A stretch of 64,000 nt of DNA, from NCBI RefSeq assembly GCF_030731045.1, contig NZ_JAVALS010000005.1, forward strand, positions 1 to 64,000, given 5' to 3'. The notes below the pieces were generated by a model. It did no database searches and was not told the DNA's origin. It saw only the letters and a list, made by a program, of their open reading frames with translations. The DNA is from Arthrobacter horti (lineage in GTDB: Bacteria > Actinomycetota > Actinomycetes > Actinomycetales > Micrococcaceae). The position numbers and the translations under genes were made by a program. Of this stretch, positions 61,174 through 64,000 are shown piece after piece; the first letter of the stretch is position 1, and each line of letters starts with the position of its first letter.

Positions 61174-62100
61174 TCAATGAACCCGGGCGCCCGCGCCCGG
61201 CGAGTCCACGGCCAACGCCGCGTGCCCCTCGTGCCGGAGCGCCTCCGCCAGGGCGTGTGCCGCAGACGCGTCCTCGCACAGGAACGCCAGCGTCGGCCCG
61301 GACCCGGACACCAGGCCCGCGAGCGCCCCAAGGGACTCCCCCAGGCCGAGCACGTCGCGCAGCTCCGGCGCGAGTTCGACGGCGGCCCGCTGGAGGTCGT
61401 TGACCATCAGCGTGGAGAGCGCATGGGCGTCCGCACTGCGCAGCGCGGCGAGGATGGCCGCGTCCACGGTGTGCGGCTCCGGAGCGTCGAAGCCTTCGGC
61501 GTCGCGCAACCGGTCAAGGGTCCGGAACACCTCCGGTGTGGACAGGCCGAACTCCGCCGGCACCACCACCCAGTGGACCAGGCCGTGCACCAGCGCCGTG
61601 GTGAGCTCATCGCCCACCCCCAGGCCCACGGCCGCACCGCCCAGCAGGCAGAACGGGACGTCGGCCCCCAGTTCGGTGCCCAGGGTCGCGAGCTCCTCAC
61701 GGGTCAGTCCGCAGCCCCACAGTTCGTTGCACGCCACCAGCGTGGCCGCGGCGTCCGCCGAACCGCCCGCCATGCCGCCCGCCACCGGGATCCTCTTGGT
61801 GATCTCCAGGTCCAGGGCGGGCTCCAGACCGGCGTGCGCCGCCAGCAGCGCGGCCGCCCGGTGGGCCAGATTGCGTTCGTCCAGCGGGATGGAGTCCGGG
61901 TCCACGTCCAGACCGTCCGCGATGGTGACGCTCAGGCCGATCCCGGGATCCAGGCGCCGCGTGGCCCGCACGTCCTCCCGCAGGGAGACCGCCAGGAACA
62001 CACTCGCCAGCGAGTGGTAGCCGTCCTCCCTGAGCGGCCCGACGTGCAGGGAGACGTTGATCTTCCCCGGCGCGGAGGCCAGGGCCGTGTCCCGGCTCAT
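61174..62100 (-). CDS. ispE: 4-diphosphocytidyl-2-C-methyl-D-erythritol kinase
   Basis: A 308-residue GHMP kinase of the MEP isoprenoid pathway. Motif 1 [20 protein letters not shown] lies at the N-terminus, the ATP loop is [19 protein letters not shown], and the third motif [15 protein letters not shown] is at the C-terminus. The ATG overlaps the ksgA stop (ATGA). ksgA-ispE, with rpfB upstream, is the order seen in M. tuberculosis. Confidence 0.94.
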   Translation of the reverse strand: MSRDTALASAPGKINVSLHVGPLREDGYHSLASVFLAVSLREDVRATRRLDPGIGLSVTIADGLDVDPDSIPLDERNLAHRAAALLAAHAGLEPALDLEITKRIPVAGGMAGGSADAAATLVACNELWGCGLTREELATLGTELGADVPFCLLGGAAVGLGVGDELTTALVHGLVHWVVVPAEFGLSTPEVFRTLDRLRDAEGFDAPEPHTVDAAILAALRSADAHALSTLMVNDLQRAAVELAPELRDVLGLGESLGALAGLVSGSGPTLAFLCEDASAAHALAEALRHEGHAALAVDSPGAGARVH

Positions 62101-62987
62101 GCTTCCAGCGGGATCTTCGCCTCGGCGATCCGGGCGAAGGCCTTCACGTCCAGGACCTCGCCACGGGCGCTCGGGTCCACGTTCGCCAGGCGCAACAGGC
62201 GCTCGGCCTCGGCCCCGCTGCCGGCCCAGCCGGACAGGGCGGCGCGCAGGGTCTTGCGGCGCTGGGCGAAGGCGGCGTCGATGACGGCGAACACCTGTTC
62301 CCGGGACGCCCGCGTGGCGGGCGGGTCCTGCCGTTCGAACCCCACCAGGCCGGAATGGATCTTGGGCGCCGGCCAGAACACGTTCATGCCGATCACGCCG
62401 GCCTTGCGCATGGTGCCGTACCAGGCGGCCTTCACGGACGGCACGCCGTAGATCTTGGACCCGGGGCCGGCGGCGAGCCGGTCGGCCACCTCGTCCTGGA
62501 CCATGACCAGGCCGTGGCGCAGGGACGGGAAGTGCTCCAGGAGGTGCAGGACCACTGGCACGGCCACGTTGTACGGCAGATTGGCCACCAGCGCCGTGGG
62601 ATCGTGCGGCAGTTCCGTGACCTTCAGGGCGTCCTGGTTGATGAGCGTGAACCGCTCGGTGGCACCGGGGCGGAACTCCTCCACGGTGGTGGGCAGCTTC
62701 GCGGCCAGCACCGGGTCGATCTCCACGGCCACCACGCGCGCTGCGGCGTCGATCAGGCCGAGGGTCAGGCTGCCCAGGCCCGGGCCGACCTCCAGCACGG
62801 TCTCCGCGGGGTCCAGCTCGGCTGCTCCCACGATGCGCCGGATGGTGTTCCCATCGATCACGAAGTTCTGGCCCAGCGTCTTGGTGGGGCGCACGCCGAT
62901 GCTCTCGGCCAGGCGCCGGATGTCCGCCGCGCCGAGCAGGGGTGCGGTCTGGGCTCCGGGATCCGGGGTCTGCGATGCGTCACTCAC
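62097..62987 (-). CDS. ksgA: 16S rRNA (adenine1518/1519-N6,N6)-dimethyltransferase
   Basis: Also called rsmA. A 296-residue Rossmann-fold methyltransferase that dimethylates two adenines in helix 45 of 16S r[40 protein letters not shown] (SAM loop), and [19 protein letters not shown] (NLPY catalytic motif) are all present, followed by the C-terminal helical domain. The start is GTG at 62987. Loss of its activity is known to give kasugamycin resistance. Confidence 0.95.
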   Translation of the reverse strand: MSDASQTPDPGAQTAPLLGAADIRRLAESIGVRPTKTLGQNFVIDGNTIRRIVGAAELDPAETVLEVGPGLGSLTLGLIDAAARVVAVEIDPVLAAKLPTTVEEFRPGATERFTLINQDALKVTELPHDPTALVANLPYNVAVPVVLHLLEHFPSLRHGLVMVQDEVADRLAAGPGSKIYGVPSVKAAWYGTMRKAGVIGMNVFWPAPKIHSGLVGFERQDPPATRASREQVFAVIDAAFAQRRKTLRAALSGWAGSGAEAERLLRLANVDPSARGEVLDVKAFARIAEAKIPLEA

Positions 62988-63018
62988 CCGTCAATCCTAC
63001 CGAGCCCCGCCAAAACGA

Positions 63019-63064
63019 CGACGGCGTCCGGCGCCTTCCGTGAAGAAGGCACCGGACGCCGTCG
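63019..63064 (-). terminator. Intrinsic terminator of rpfB
   Basis: A 20-bp stem with one G-U pair (arms begin CGACGGCGTCC and GAAGGCACC) and a 6-nt loop is followed on the minus strand by GTCGTTTTGG, a short T-run. It starts 21 bp after the rpfB stop and separates rpfB from ksgA, so ksgA probably has its own promoter. Confidence 0.8.
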
Positions 63065-63085
63065 GTTCAGTCGGTCGACCGGGGG

Positions 63086-64000
<915 letters not shown>

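Overview
The window is GC-rich (roughly two thirds G+C by eye, strongly GC-biased third codon positions), has Actinobacteria-type genes throughout (resuscitation-promoting factors, SufU/SufS, a DUF222/HNH repeat protein, a fused biotin carboxylase/carrier protein), uses many GTG starts, and carries gene blocks whose order is conserved in Actinobacteria (rpfB-ksgA-ispE, pth-rplY, glmU-prs, mfd, and the LpdA-like gene next to purine nucleoside phosphorylase and a phospho-sugar mutase). The gene content fits a soil or environmental member of the Micrococcaceae (Arthrobacter and relatives). The genus is an inference.

Layout. 0-1.5 kb: end of an IS256-type insertion sequence joined to a beheaded DUF222/HNH gene, then a TPR gene whose reading frame runs past the family's usual end. 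1.5-4.6 kb: YbjQ, Maf and the acyl-CoA carboxylase alpha chain. 4.6-13 kb: a CtaG-like protein, an MHS-type MFS transporter, a hydrolase, an LpdA-like flavoprotein, and a plus-strand nucleoside/deoxyribose salvage operon (purine nucleoside phosphorylase, phospho-sugar mutase, deoC). 13-24.5 kb: mfd, a secreted Rpf/LysM protein, an antibiotic-resistance-type ABC-F, nhaA and sufS-sufU. 24.5-30 kb: two very large LuxR-type regulators in tandem. 30-38 kb: rplY-pth, a carbohydrate ABC importer with its DeoR/LacI-type regulator, glmU-prs and tRNA-Gln. 38-54 kb: a complete aerobic phenylacetate degradation locus: paaABCDE-paaJ-paaF-paaH-paaI-paaG in one overlapping minus-strand operon, divergent paaZ with a TetR gene, paaK, and a second TetR gene. 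An 18-bp operator-like motif is shared by the paaA/paaZ and paaK promoters, with a weaker version before the second TetR gene. A lower-GC insert at 50.8-52.4 kb (DUF6228, a broken DUF4265-like gene, a membrane protein) separates paaZ from paaK. 54-64 kb: a VapBC toxin-antitoxin pair, a copper ATPase with two CsoR-type operators, an atypical nuclease gene, a Uup-type ABC-F, ispE, ksgA and the 3' part of rpfB.

The most unusual object is the 662-residue protein at 57185..59173. It has two tandem, internally similar winged-helix-like modules, then a PD-(D/E)XK nuclease domain that resembles the FokI cleavage domain (HLGG, then D444, then D462-A-K464), then a further helix-rich module. No methyltransferase is visible nearby. 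Its base composition is lower in GC than its neighbours, and it lies between 20-nt direct repeats (18 of 20 identical) that are each one arm of a palindrome. This looks like a single-gene restriction or defence island.

Several other signals are regulatory: a 37-nt near-perfect palindrome before the carboxylase gene, a strong hairpin between the binding protein and permease genes of the sugar importer, 20-bp-spaced direct repeats before that importer, a possible iron box before sufS, and an inverted repeat inside the predicted promoter of the LuxR pair. All assignments come from reading the sequence and from family knowledge. No database search was run.
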